The position numbers were made by a program, and so were the translations under genes. Shown here one piece after another: positions 8,870-17,701 of a stretch of 64,000 bases of DNA. The stretch is from Cupriavidus malaysiensis (lineage in GTDB: Bacteria > Pseudomonadota > Gammaproteobacteria > Burkholderiales > Burkholderiaceae). The DNA is taken from assembly GCF_001854325.1 (NCBI RefSeq), contig NZ_CP017755.1:3162001-3226000 (forward strand), written 5' to 3'. The notes under the pieces were generated by a model. It searched no databases. It was not told where the DNA came from and was given only the letters and a program-made list of their open reading frames with translations. Position 1 is the first letter of the stretch; each line of letters starts with the position of its first letter.

Positions 8870-10105
8870 GTGACGCCGCACACCTACCACCAGTTCAAGC
8901 AGCTCGGCATGCGCCTGGACATGTCGCGCGGCAAGCCCGCGCCGGAGCAGCTCGAGCTGTCCCGCGCCCTGCTCGACGATGCCGCGGCGGCCGGTCACCT
9001 GTCGCGCGACGGCATCGACTGCCGCAACTACGGCCACCCCCTGGGCCTGCCCGAGGCGCGCGAGCTGGGCGCCGCGCTGCTGGAGGTGCCGCCGGCGCAG
9101 GTGGTCGCCGCCGGCAACTCCAGCCTGGAACTGATGCACGATGCGCTCGCCTTCGCCATGCTGCACGGCATGGCCGGCGGCACGCCCTGGGTGCGCGGCG
9201 AGGCCGCCGTGCTGTGCCCGGTGCCGGGCTACGACCGCCACTTCGCCATCTGCGAGGCGCTCGGCATCCGCATGATCCCCGTGCCGATGCGCGCCGACGG
9301 CCCGCATATGGAGGCGGTCGAGGAAATGGTGCGCGACATCCCCAGCATCAAGGGCATGTGGTGCATGCCGCTGTACAGCAACCCGAGCGGCGCCATCTAT
9401 TCGGCCGAGGTGGTGCGCCGGCTGGCGGCGATGCCGACGGCCGCGCCCGACTTCCGCCTGCTGTGGGACGACGCCTACCGCCTGCACCACCTGACCGACA
9501 CCCCGCACGCCACGCCCGCCGTGCTCGCGGCCTGCGCCGCGGCCGGCCACCCCGACCGTGCCCTGGTGTTCGCCTCGCTGTCCAAGGTTACGATGGCCGG
9601 CAGCGGCGTCGCCTTCCTGGCCGGCTCGCCGCGCAACGTCGCCTGGTGGCAGCAATGCAGCGCGGTGCGTACCATCGGTCCGGACAAGCTCAACCAGCTG
9701 CGCCATGTGCACTGGCTGCGCGACCGCGCCGGCGTCGAGCGGCTGATGGCGGCGCACCGCGCGCTGCTGCGGCCCAAGTTCGACGCCGTGCTGGCCGCCT
9801 TCGGCGAACTGCTGGCAGACGTGCCAGGCGTGCGCTGGACCGTGCCGCAGGGCGGTTACTTCATCAGCCTGTACACGCCGCCGGGACTGGCGGCGCGCAC
9901 GGTGGCGCTGGCGGCCGAGGCCGGCCTGGTGCTGACCCCGGCGGGCGCCGCCTTCCCCTACGGCCGCGACCCGCACGACAGCCACCTGCGCATCGCGCCG
10001 ACCTTCCCCTCGCTGGCGGACGTGCGCGTGGCCGCGCGCGGCATCGCGCTGTCGCTGCGGCATGCGCTCGAGACCCGCGAGGCGGCCGTGCCGGCAACCG
10101 CGTAG
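8870..10105 (+). CDS. PLP-dependent aminotransferase, aspartate aminotransferase type Ic
   Basis: A 411-residue fold-type I aminotransferase. The N-terminal LDMSRGKPAPEQLELS is the signature of the type Ic aspartate aminotransferase branch. Further motifs are PVPGYDRHF, PLYSNPSG, and SLSKVTMAGSG, in which Lys239 is the predicted Schiff-base lysine. The frame is open far upstream, but GTG at 8870 preceded by AAGGAG (8858-8863) fits the family N-terminus. A LysR gene is divergent and an amidase follows 209 nt downstream, so this may belong to a small amide/amino-acid catabolic unit. The preferred amino donor cannot be told from sequence. Confidence 0.9.
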   Translation: MTPHTYHQFKQLGMRLDMSRGKPAPEQLELSRALLDDAAAAGHLSRDGIDCRNYGHPLGLPEARELGAALLEVPPAQVVAAGNSSLELMHDALAFAMLHGMAGGTPWVRGEAAVLCPVPGYDRHFAICEALGIRMIPVPMRADGPHMEAVEEMVRDIPSIKGMWCMPLYSNPSGAIYSAEVVRRLAAMPTAAPDFRLLWDDAYRLHHLTDTPHATPAVLAACAAAGHPDRALVFASLSKVTMAGSGVAFLAGSPRNVAWWQQCSAVRTIGPDKLNQLRHVHWLRDRAGVERLMAAHRALLRPKFDAVLAAFGELLADVPGVRWTVPQGGYFISLYTPPGLAARTVALAAEAGLVLTPAGAAFPYGRDPHDSHLRIAPTFPSLADVRVAARGIALSLRHALETREAAVPATA

Positions 10106-10314
10106 CCGCGCTCGACGGCGACGGAGACGGCGAGGCGACGGCAGCGCGGCACCAGCGCTCTACGGGAAAGCCCGCCCTGAAGGCGCGAGGCGCTTCAGGC
10201 TACACTGCGGCACCGCCGCGGCGGCCACATCCCCGCCGCGCCGGCCGGCGCCTGGGCCGGCCGCCCCAGCCAGCCCAGGCGGCGGGCACCGCAGCAGCCA
10301 CCGGAGACGCCGCC

Positions 10315-11856
10315 ATGGCAGCCCATTCCCCGAGCACCAACGCCGCCATCGTCGAAGCCGGCATCGCCGGCCTGCAAGAGGCGATGCTGGGCGGACGCAC
10401 CGACAGCCGCAGCCTGGTCGCCGCCTGCCTCGACCGCATCGATGCCATCGACCGCCACGGCCCCTGCCTCAACGCGGTGATCGAAATCAATCCCGACGCC
10501 ATCGACATCGCGCGCGGGCTCGACGCGGAACGGCAGGCCGGCCGGGTGCGCGGGCCCCTGCATGGCATCCCGGTGCTGCTCAAGGACAATATCGCCAGCG
10601 CGGACAAGATGGAAACGACGGCGGGCTCGCTCGCCCTGGTCGGCGCGCGGGCGCCGCGCGACGCCTTCCTGGTCGAGCGGCTGCGCGCGGCCGGCGCCGT
10701 GATCCTGGGCAAGACCAACCTGTCCGAATGGGCCAACTGCCGTTCGCCGCGCACCGTGTCCGGCTGGAGTTCGCGCGGCGGGCTGACGCGCAACCCCTAT
10801 GCGCTCGACCGCAGCGCCAGCGGCTCGAGCTCGGGCTCCGCAGTGGCGGTCGCCGCCAGCCTGGCCGTGGTGGCGGTCGGCACCGAGACCGACGGCTCCA
10901 TCATCTCGCCGAGCGCGGTCAACGGCATCGTCGGCATCAAGCCCACCGTCGGCCTGGTCAGCCGCGACGGCGTGGTGCCGGTCTCGCATTCGCAGGACAC
11001 CCCGGGCCCGATGGCGCGCACCGTGGCCGACGCGGCCGCGCTGCTGAGCGTGCTGGCGGGCCGCGATGCGCGTGACCCGGCCACGCTGGCGGCCGACGGG
11101 CAGGCGCAGGATTACACCCTCTGCCTGCGCACCGACGGCCTGCGCGGCCGGCGCCTGGGCGTGCTGCGCAGCCATTTCGGCGCGCGCAACGACCTCGTGA
11201 GCGCGCGCATCGAGGATGCGCTGAAGGTGCTGCGCGAGCAGGGCGCGACCCTGGTCGAGCTGCCCGAGCTGCCGGGCGAGGCCGGGCTGGGCGCGCATGA
11301 GTCGGTGGTCTTGCGGCATGAGCTGAAGGCCGGCCTGGCCGCCTACCTCGCCGAGTTCGCGCCGGGGTCGCCGCACCGCTCGCTGGCCGACATCATCGCC
11401 TTCAACGACCGCCACCGCGAACGCGTGATGCCTTACTTCGGCCAGGACACGCTGCGGCGCGCGCAGGCTTGCGGCGGCCTCGACAGCGCCCCCTATCTCG
11501 AAGCGCTGGCGCAGGCACGGCGGCTCGCGCGCGAGGACGGCATCGACCGCGTGCTGCGCGAGCACGAGCTCGACGCGCTGGTCGCGCCCAGCGCCAGCCC
11601 GGCCTGGCTGACCGACTTCGTGCGCGGCGACTTCGGCGGCGCCGGCTTCGGCAGCGCGGCGGCGGTGGCCGGTTATCCCCACATCACGGTGCCCGCCGGC
11701 CTGGTCTGCGGCCTGCCCTGCGGCCTCTCCTTCGCCGCCACCGCGTGGCGCGAGGCCGACCTGATCGCCATGGCCTATGCCTACGAACAGGCCAGCCTGG
11801 CGCGGCGCCCGCCCGCCTACGCCGCCAGCGTGCCGCGGCCCGCGACGCCGCGCTAG
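10315..11856 (+). CDS. Amidase, amidase-signature family
   Basis: A 513-residue amidase-signature hydrolase with the Ser-cisSer-Lys triad: Lys90 in LLKDNI, the Ser-rich SASGSSSGSA block (cis-Ser near 171), and the nucleophile Ser195 in TETDGSIISPSA. It hydrolyses amide bonds; members include GatA-like, nicotinamidase-like and plant-type enzymes. No signal peptide is evident, so it is cytosolic. Length is standard. It follows the class Ic aminotransferase by 209 nt on the same strand, a spacing that allows either a shared or a separate promoter. It is not GatA, since no gatB/gatC is present. The substrate is unknown. Confidence 0.9.
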   Translation: MAAHSPSTNAAIVEAGIAGLQEAMLGGRTDSRSLVAACLDRIDAIDRHGPCLNAVIEINPDAIDIARGLDAERQAGRVRGPLHGIPVLLKDNIASADKMETTAGSLALVGARAPRDAFLVERLRAAGAVILGKTNLSEWANCRSPRTVSGWSSRGGLTRNPYALDRSASGSSSGSAVAVAASLAVVAVGTETDGSIISPSAVNGIVGIKPTVGLVSRDGVVPVSHSQDTPGPMARTVADAAALLSVLAGRDARDPATLAADGQAQDYTLCLRTDGLRGRRLGVLRSHFGARNDLVSARIEDALKVLREQGATLVELPELPGEAGLGAHESVVLRHELKAGLAAYLAEFAPGSPHRSLADIIAFNDRHRERVMPYFGQDTLRRAQACGGLDSAPYLEALAQARRLAREDGIDRVLREHELDALVAPSASPAWLTDFVRGDFGGAGFGSAAAVAGYPHITVPAGLVCGLPCGLSFAATAWREADLIAMAYAYEQASLARRPPAYAASVPRPATPR

Positions 11857-12159
11857 GACGGTGCCGGTGCCGCGCCGATGCCTGCCGAAGCCTGCCGATG
11901 CCGCGCCCCGATGCCGCACCTTTTCCGCACTCCTGCAACGCAGGCGTCACATTTCCCGCTTAGGCTGCCGCTCCGCCCGAAGCCGGCGTGCCGTGCCCCA
12001 GGCACGGCCGCGCCTGCGCACCGGTCAACTCTTTTGCGGATCCCGCGTTAAGCGGACATCACGCCACCGCCATCGACGGGATGGCATCGGCCGGGCAGAC
12101 CGGGGGCGCGATGCACAACGAATCACCAAGCGAAGAACAGAGATAAAGGGAAGGTCACC

Positions 12160-12450
12160 ATGGCAAGCTACAAGGAACTGCTGGTGCAGCGGGAGGCGCT
12201 CGACGCCGCCATCGCGCAGGCGCGCAAGGCGGAGATCGGGGCCGTGATCGCGCAGATCCACGGGCTGATGGCGCAGTACGGGCTGAGCACCGATGACCTG
12301 ACGCCGCGCCGCGGCCGTCCACGCGGCAGCAAGTCCGCATCGGTGGCGAAGTACCGCAATCCGAAGACGGGCCAGACCTGGTCCGGCCGCGGCCGCGCGC
12401 CGGCATGGATCGGCAAGCAGCGCGAACGCTTCCTGATCACGCAGGCCTGA
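12160..12450 (+). CDS. H-NS-family histone-like DNA-binding protein
   Basis: A 96-residue protein: N-terminal coiled-coil oligomerisation region (residues 1-45), a basic linker (RRGRPRGSK), and a C-terminal H-NS DNA-binding domain, YRNPKTGQTWSGRGRAPAWI, of the short beta-proteobacterial (Bv3F-like) type. It binds AT-rich DNA and silences genes. GGGAAGG sits a few bases before the ATG. It is a single-gene unit with 303 nt upstream, and it converges with the beta-glucosidase gene across a GC-rich hairpin. It is a good candidate silencer for the AT-rich promoter island before the autotransporter; that link is inference. Confidence 0.93.
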   Translation: MASYKELLVQREALDAAIAQARKAEIGAVIAQIHGLMAQYGLSTDDLTPRRGRPRGSKSASVAKYRNPKTGQTWSGRGRAPAWIGKQRERFLITQA

Positions 12451-12499
12451 GCCGGCGGCGCGGCAGGCGCCGCCACGGCCAGCCCTGGTCCACCGCGCA

Positions 12500-12534
12500 T
12501 CACCGGGAGCAGGCGGAGCCCCCTGCTCCCGTGA
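12500..12534. terminator. Hairpin between convergent hns-like and bglX genes
   Basis: CGGGAGCAGG (12504-12513 region) pairs with CCTGCTCCCG (12522-12531) around an 8-nt loop, and the stem extends with one bulge into TCA/TGA. There is no U-tract. The position between two converging genes suggests a bidirectional transcription end. Confidence 0.5.
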
Positions 12535-12543
12535 CCCGGCGGA

Positions 12544-14865
12544 TCAGCGCAGCAGCGTGAAGGTCCGCGCGCGCACGGCCTGCGAATCCAGTCCGACCTG
12601 CACGGTGAACTCGCCCGGCTCGGCCACATAGTCGAGCCGGTCGTTGAAGAATTTCAGCCTGTCTTCATCCAGCATGAAGCGCACCTGGCGGCTCTCGCCC
12701 GCCTTGAGGGCGATCTTGCGGAAGTCCTTCAGTTCCTTGACCGGCCGCACCACCGAGGCCGCCTCATCGCGCAGGTAGAGCTGCACCACGGTCTCGCCGT
12801 CGCGCGTGCCGGTGTTCTTGACGGTCACGCTGGCTTCGATGCTGCCCTGGCGCGGCATGGTGGTGGCCGACAAGGTGATCCCGGACAGCGCGAAATCGGT
12901 GTAGCTCAGGCCGTAGCCGAAGGGATAGAGCGGGCCGGATTCCTCCTCGAAGTACTGCGAGGTGTAGTTGGGCGGCTTGCCCGGCGTGAACGGACGGCCC
13001 AGGCGCAGGTGGTTGTAGTAGGTGGGAATCTGGCCGACCGAGCGCGGGAAGGAGACCGGCAGCTTGCCCGCGGGGTTGTAGTCGCCGAACAGCACGTCGG
13101 CGATGGCGTGCCCGCCTTCGGTGCCGGCATACCAGGTCTCCAGCAGCGCGTCGGCGTTGCCCTTCGCCCAGTTGAGGTCCAGCGGGCGGCCGTTCATCAG
13201 CACCACCACCAGCGGCTTGCCGGTCGCCTTGAGCGCCTGGAGCAGGGCCAGCTGGCTGCCGGGCAGCGACAGGCTGGTCCGGCTCGAGGCTTCGTGCGAC
13301 ATGCCGCGCGATTCGCCCACCGCGGCCACCACCACGTCGGCGCCGCGCGCCGCCTCGACCGCCTCGTCGATCATCTGCTGCGGCGGGCGCTTGTCCTGCA
13401 CCACCTCCGGCTTGTCCCAGTTGAGGAAATTCAGGTAGTTCACCACCCGCTCGTCGTCGGTCACATTGGCACCGCGCGCGTAGACCACGCTGCCGCGCCC
13501 CGCCAGCGCCTCGCGCATGCCCTGCAGCAGGGTCACCGACTGGCGCGCCTTGGCCGCCGCCGACCAGCTGCCCAGGATATCGATGGGCGCGTCGGCCAGC
13601 GGCCCGACCAGCGCCACCGTGCCGCCCCTGGCCAGCGGCAGGGTGCGCTGGCGGTTCTCCAGCAGCACCAGCGAGCGGCGCGCGGCGTCGCGCGCTTCGG
13701 CGCGGTGCAGGCGGCCCTCGGCGTCGACGTCGGGCGGATCGTCGCGCGCGCTGCCGATGCGGCGGTAGGGGTCCTGGAACAGACCCATGTCGTACTTGAC
13801 GCCCAGCACCTCGCGCACCGCCTCGTCGATGCGGGCGACCGGCACTTCGCCGGATCGCACCAGCGCCGGCAGCTCCTTCAGGTAGAGCGAATCGTGCATG
13901 CTCATGTCGACGCCGGCATCGATCGCCAGCCGCGCCGCCTCGCGGCCGTCCCTGGCCACGCCGTGGCGCATCAGCTCCTCGATGGCACCGTGGTCGCTCA
14001 CGGTGACACCGTGGAAACCCCATTGCCCGCGCAGCAGGTCGCGCAGCAGCCAGCGGTTCGAGGTGGCCGGCACGCCGTTGATCGAGTTCAGCGCGATCAT
14101 CACGCCGCCCGCGCCGGCATCGATGCCGGCACGATAGGGCGGCAGATAGTCCTGGAACATGCGCAGCGGGCTCATGTCGACGGTGTTGTAGTCGCGCCCG
14201 CCCTCGACCGCGCCGTACAGCGCGAAATGCTTGACCACTGCCGTCACGCTGTCGGCCCGCGCCGGCGAACTGCCCTGGAAGCCGCGCACGCTGGCGCGCG
14301 CGCACTGCGAGACCAGGTAGGGATCTTCGCCGAAGCCCTCCGAGGTGCGGCCCCAGCGCGGATCGCGGGAAATGTCGACCATCGGCGCGAAGGTCATGTC
14401 GAGTCCGTCGGCGCTGGCCTCGATGGCAGACACGCGCGCGCTGCGCTCGACCACGTCCATGTCCCAGCTTGCCGCCAGGCCGAGGCTGATGGGGAAGGCG
14501 GTGCGGTGCCCGTGCACCACGTCGTAGGCGAAGAAGATGGGGATCTTCAGGCGGCTGCGCTGTACCGCCGCGTCCTGCAGCGGCCGGTTGTCGGCGCGCG
14601 TGACCGAATTGAAGGTGCCGCCTACGCGCCCCGCCGCGATCTCCTCGATCAGGCGGGGCTGGGGCATGTCGGCGCCGATGCTGATCAGGCGCAGCTGGCC
14701 GATCTTCTCGTCCAGCGTCATGCGCTGCATCAGGGAGGCGATGAAGGCATCCTTGGCGGCGGCGGAGCCGCCCTGGTTGCCGCCGGCCGCGGCCGGCTCC
14801 GCGCCGGCCAGCGCCGGCGCTCCAAGCAGGCTGGCGGACAAGGCCAGCGTGGACAACAGTCTCAT
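12544..14865 (-). CDS. bglX: Periplasmic beta-glucosidase, glycoside hydrolase family 3 (BglX-like)
   Basis: A 773-residue GH3 enzyme. A signal peptide (residues 1-22, ending ALAGA) places it in the periplasm. The TIM-barrel domain carries the substrate-contact KHFALYG motif near 212 and the nucleophile Asp291 in GVTVSDHGAIEEL. The alpha/beta sandwich domain follows (about 400-620), then a fibronectin III-like C-terminal domain (about 680-773). The start at 14865 is chosen because it begins the signal peptide; the frame continues upstream through repeat DNA. It is divergent from opgG, a periplasmic glucan biosynthesis gene, and could trim or recycle beta-glucans; the functional link is inference. 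Confidence 0.93.
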   Translation of the reverse strand: MRLLSTLALSASLLGAPALAGAEPAAAGGNQGGSAAAKDAFIASLMQRMTLDEKIGQLRLISIGADMPQPRLIEEIAAGRVGGTFNSVTRADNRPLQDAAVQRSRLKIPIFFAYDVVHGHRTAFPISLGLAASWDMDVVERSARVSAIEASADGLDMTFAPMVDISRDPRWGRTSEGFGEDPYLVSQCARASVRGFQGSSPARADSVTAVVKHFALYGAVEGGRDYNTVDMSPLRMFQDYLPPYRAGIDAGAGGVMIALNSINGVPATSNRWLLRDLLRGQWGFHGVTVSDHGAIEELMRHGVARDGREAARLAIDAGVDMSMHDSLYLKELPALVRSGEVPVARIDEAVREVLGVKYDMGLFQDPYRRIGSARDDPPDVDAEGRLHRAEARDAARRSLVLLENRQRTLPLARGGTVALVGPLADAPIDILGSWSAAAKARQSVTLLQGMREALAGRGSVVYARGANVTDDERVVNYLNFLNWDKPEVVQDKRPPQQMIDEAVEAARGADVVVAAVGESRGMSHEASSRTSLSLPGSQLALLQALKATGKPLVVVLMNGRPLDLNWAKGNADALLETWYAGTEGGHAIADVLFGDYNPAGKLPVSFPRSVGQIPTYYNHLRLGRPFTPGKPPNYTSQYFEEESGPLYPFGYGLSYTDFALSGITLSATTMPRQGSIEASVTVKNTGTRDGETVVQLYLRDEAASVVRPVKELKDFRKIALKAGESRQVRFMLDEDRLKFFNDRLDYVAEPGEFTVQVGLDSQAVRARTFTLLR

Positions 14866-14880
14866 CAGGTCGGTTTCCCC

Positions 14881-14910
14881 GGTGACGGTGACGGTGACGG
14901 TGACGGTGAT
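14881..14910. repeat. Hexanucleotide tandem repeat in bglX leader
   Basis: Four perfect GGTGAC units followed by GGTGAT, 16 nt upstream of the bglX start codon on the opposite strand. Unit-number change would alter spacing in the bglX leader. Confidence 0.9.
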
Positions 14911-14940
14911 GGCGCCGGACACGCCCGCCCTCGCGCACGC

Positions 14941-14967
14941 CCCGTATGCCCCGTATGCCCCGTATGC
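14941..14967. repeat. 9-bp tandem repeat in bglX-opgG intergenic region
   Basis: Three perfect CCCGTATGC units, 30 bp beyond the hexanucleotide repeat and within the divergent promoter region. Confidence 0.9.
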
Positions 14968-15033
14968 CGGCTTGCGCGCGGCCCGGCGGGACACACGGCG
15001 GCAAGCGTTACTTTCTGCACTTTCCTTGTGCGC

Positions 15034-15057
15034 AGTTTACCCCTATTAAACTAGGGG
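15034..15057. promoter_or_regulatory. Overlapping inverted repeats between bglX and opgG
   Basis: AGTTTA/TAAACT (15034-15039 with 15047-15052) and CCCCTA/TAGGGG (15040-15045 with 15052-15057) share a base, so only one can form as RNA. In DNA they form a compact dyad in the only AT-rich part of the divergent region. This is an operator or alternative-hairpin candidate. Confidence 0.4.
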
Positions 15058-15135
15058 CTTGCCGCGCGGCCGTCCGGGCCACCCACCCGCCGCAGCCGCC
15101 GGCATGCGTTTTCACCTGCCTTCCTGGAGAGATCC

Positions 15136-16743
15136 GTGCTTCTTGCCGCCTTCGCCGCAACGCTGCGCCCCATGATGCGCCCGACGATGCGCGCGCCCCT
15201 GCAGACGCTGACGCTGGCCCTGTCCGTGCTGTGCGCCGCACATGCCCACGCCTTCTCGCTGGACGACATACTGGCCCGCGCCCGTACCCTGGCCGACCAG
15301 CCCTACCAGGCGCCGGCCAACAACCTGCCGCCGGCCTTCCGCCAGATGCAGTTCGCCGACTACATCAAGATCCAGCCGCGTCGCGACCAGATGGAGTGGA
15401 AGGACCAGGGCACGCCATTCCGGCTGGCCTTCTACCACCAGGGCATGCAGTTCAGCAGCCCGGTGCGCATCAACGAGATCGTCGACGGCGCGGTGCAGGA
15501 GATCCGCTACGACCCCGCCCGCTTCGATTTCGGCGACCTCAAGCTCGACAAATCGGCCACCGCCCGGCTCGGCTACGCCGGCTTCCGCGTGCTGTACCCG
15601 ATCAACCAGGCCGGCAAGGACGACGAGATCATGAGCGTGCTCGGCGCCAGCTACTTCCGCGTGGTCGGCAAGGGCCAGGTCTACGGCCTGTCCGGGCGCG
15701 GCCTGGCGATCGACACCGGCCTGCCGGTGGCCGAGGAATTCCCGGCCTTCCGCGAGTTCTGGCTCGTGCGCCCCGCCGCGCGCGACAAGCAGCTGGTGTT
15801 CTACGCGCTGCTCGACTCGCCGCGCGCCACCGGCGCCTACCGCTTCGAGCTGACCCCCGGCCTCGCCACCTCCGACACCACCCTCAAGGTACAGGCGCGC
15901 ATCCTGATGCGCGGCCCCGTGGCCAAGCTCGGCGTGGCGCCGCTGACCAGCATGTTCCTGTTCGGCCCCAACCAGCAGCGCGACCCCTACAACTACCGCC
16001 CGGCCCTGCACGACTCCAACGGCCTGGCCATCCACACCGGCGGCGGCGAATGGCTGTGGCGCCCGCTCAACAACCCGCGCCAGCTTGCCATCAGCACCTT
16101 CCAGGTGACCAATCCGCGCGGCTTCGGCCTGTTGCAGCGCGGCCGGGCGTTCTCCGCCTTCGAAGACCTGAAGGACCGCTACGACCTGCGCCCGAGCGCC
16201 TGGATCGTGCCCGAGGGCGACTGGGGCAAGGGCAAGGTCGAGCTGGTGGAGATTCCCACGCCGGACGAAACCAACGACAACATCGTCGCCTTCTGGACGC
16301 CGGACACGCTGCCGCCCAAGGGCCAGCCGCTGCGCGCCGACTACACCATCCACTGGACCCTGGACGAACGCGCGCTGCTGGACCAGAAACTGGCCTGGGT
16401 CAAGCAGACGCTGCGCAGCGCCGGCGAGGTCATGCAGCCCAACCTGATCCGCCACCTGGACGGCAGCATCGGCCTGACCGTCGACTTCGAGGGTCCGGTG
16501 CTGGCGACGCTGCCGGCCGGCACGCCGGTCCAGCTCCAGCTCAGCGCCGGCGACAACGCCGAAATCCTGGAGCAGACGCTGCAGCCCAACCCGCCCATCC
16601 AGGGCTGGCGCAGCCAGCTGCGCCTCAAGGTCAAGGATCCGCAGAAGGCCGTGGAGATCCGCGAGGCCCTGGTCTCGGGCGGCCGCACGCTGAGCGAGAC
16701 GTGGAGTTATCAGTTGCCGCCGAACTCGGTGCCTGCCCGGTAG
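15136..16743 (+). CDS. opgG: Periplasmic glucan biosynthesis protein OpgG (MdoG)
   Basis: A 535-residue exported protein needed for osmoregulated periplasmic glucan synthesis. The N-terminus holds a signal peptide ending AHAHA before [11 protein letters not shown]. Family motifs include [24 protein letters not shown]-like strands and [12 protein letters not shown] 15136 is preceded by TGGAGA at 5 nt; an internal ATG at 15172 is possible. opgG is normally followed by opgH, the membrane glucosyltransferase, but here no opgH follows: 958 nt of non-coding DNA and then an autotransporter. opgH must be elsewhere, or this is an OpgD-type paralogue. It is divergent from bglX. Confidence 0.92.
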   Translation: MLLAAFAATLRPMMRPTMRAPLQTLTLALSVLCAAHAHAFSLDDILARARTLADQPYQAPANNLPPAFRQMQFADYIKIQPRRDQMEWKDQGTPFRLAFYHQGMQFSSPVRINEIVDGAVQEIRYDPARFDFGDLKLDKSATARLGYAGFRVLYPINQAGKDDEIMSVLGASYFRVVGKGQVYGLSGRGLAIDTGLPVAEEFPAFREFWLVRPAARDKQLVFYALLDSPRATGAYRFELTPGLATSDTTLKVQARILMRGPVAKLGVAPLTSMFLFGPNQQRDPYNYRPALHDSNGLAIHTGGGEWLWRPLNNPRQLAISTFQVTNPRGFGLLQRGRAFSAFEDLKDRYDLRPSAWIVPEGDWGKGKVELVEIPTPDETNDNIVAFWTPDTLPPKGQPLRADYTIHWTLDERALLDQKLAWVKQTLRSAGEVMQPNLIRHLDGSIGLTVDFEGPVLATLPAGTPVQLQLSAGDNAEILEQTLQPNPPIQGWRSQLRLKVKDPQKAVEIREALVSGGRTLSETWSYQLPPNSVPAR

Positions 16744-16776
16744 GAGGAACCTCAACAAGCGCCCCGGGCAGCACCT

Positions 16777-16795
16777 GGCGCCGGATCCCGGCGCC
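16777..16795 (+). terminator. Hairpin after opgG
   Basis: GGCGCCGG and CCGGCGCC form a perfect 8-bp stem with a 3-nt loop, 34 nt after the opgG stop. No U-tract follows; it is probably a 3'-end hairpin. Confidence 0.45.
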
Positions 16796-16969
16796 GCGCC
16801 TCCTCCACGGGCTCCGCGCCACCACCGCCAACGGCCCGCCGCGCTGCGCGGGCCCTGTGCAGGCCGCGCGGTCCGTCCGGCCAGCGGCGCCGGCTCTCCC
16901 CTGCCTTTTCCTTCACTTCCAGCCCAGCCCTCCCTTCGTCCGTAGGGGGTAAATCGCGGCTTCCGGGCA

Positions 16970-17058
16970 TTCCAATGTGATAAAAATAATACAAAGACTA
17001 TAAATAGCACTTCGCGGTAATTCGAATACTCCCGTGCATGCTTCACGGGGTTTTGTTC
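16970..17058 (+). promoter_or_regulatory. AT-rich promoter island and attenuator-like hairpin ahead of the autotransporter
   Basis: Bases 16974-17007 are strongly AT-rich against a 70% GC background and contain TATAAA (16999-17004) and AATAAT as -10 candidates; no good -35 is seen. About 27 nt later CCCGTG (17031-17036) pairs with CACGGG (17044-17049), followed by GTTTTGTT, the shape of an intrinsic terminator inside the leader. A second perfect hairpin, GGCGACA/TGTCGCC, follows at 17060-17077. The autotransporter start is 640 nt further on, and no gene is recognisable between. Confidence 0.4.
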
Positions 17059-17539
17059 CGGCGACATGGCTGTCGCCGCCTGCGGGCCGGGAAGCCCATG
17101 CGGGGAAAGCGATCGATGTCGAAGGCCAGCGCTAAGACGGGCCCGGCGACAGGAACGTCATCCGTGCGGCAGGCGAAGCGCAACAACACAGTACAAGCCA
17201 ACGCATGGCGATCGCATCGGTTCCGGCGGCTCCGCGCCGGCCCGGACAAGGCGACCGTACCTGCGAGCGAAGAACAAGATAACGGGTAAGCCGGTCGTTC
17301 CGGCGGCATCCCGCCCGCGCCCCCATCCGGCGACGCGGCGCGGCCGCTGCGATCGACCGATTCTGGTTTCAAGGGGGTTAGCTTGATCGATATTCACCTG
17401 CCACGGCATCCCGCGGTGCCAACCGGACCTGGCCGCGCCACGGCGCACCGGCTCATCGCCACGGCGCGACGGACCGCCCGTTTCGCCATCCCTCTCCAGC
17501 ACCCACCCTCAGCACTGCCGGCATAAGCCCTCGGCATCC

Positions 17540-17637
17540 GCCGACCTCTTCGCGTGACGCGAGAGGCCGGGGCCGACGCGCGCCGGTGGCCTGACAGGCC
17601 CCGCCTTTTGCTACCCGTGCCAGGCACGGGCGGCTGC
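17540..17637 (+). promoter_or_regulatory. Cluster of inverted repeats in the autotransporter leader
   Basis: Three dyads lie in succession shortly before the autotransporter start: CCGACCTCTTCGCG with CGCGAGAGGCCGG (about 17540-17569), GGCCTG/CAGGCC (17588-17600), and CCCGTG/CACGGG around a 5-nt loop (about 17614-17630). They could fold the leader RNA or serve as protein sites. They match no riboswitch family I know. Confidence 0.35.
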
Positions 17638-17701
17638 GCTCGTCCCGCGATTCGCTCACGCCTCGACAGATTCAAGACACCAAGACAAAGCGAGTGGAAT
17701 C

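Noticed and set aside
9214..11856. Amidase frame extended upstream to 880 codons
   Set aside because: The extension overlaps the aminotransferase in another frame; the amidase family N-terminus begins at 10315.
17383..17396. FNR-like TTGATCGATATTCA upstream of the autotransporter
   Set aside because: The second half site deviates (ATTCA instead of ATCAA), and it lies over 300 nt from the start in a region without a promoter; too weak to call.
16970..17400. Possible c-di-GMP (GEMM) or other riboswitch in the autotransporter leader
   Set aside because: I looked for the conserved GEMM core and its tetraloop arrangement and did not find it; only generic hairpins are present.
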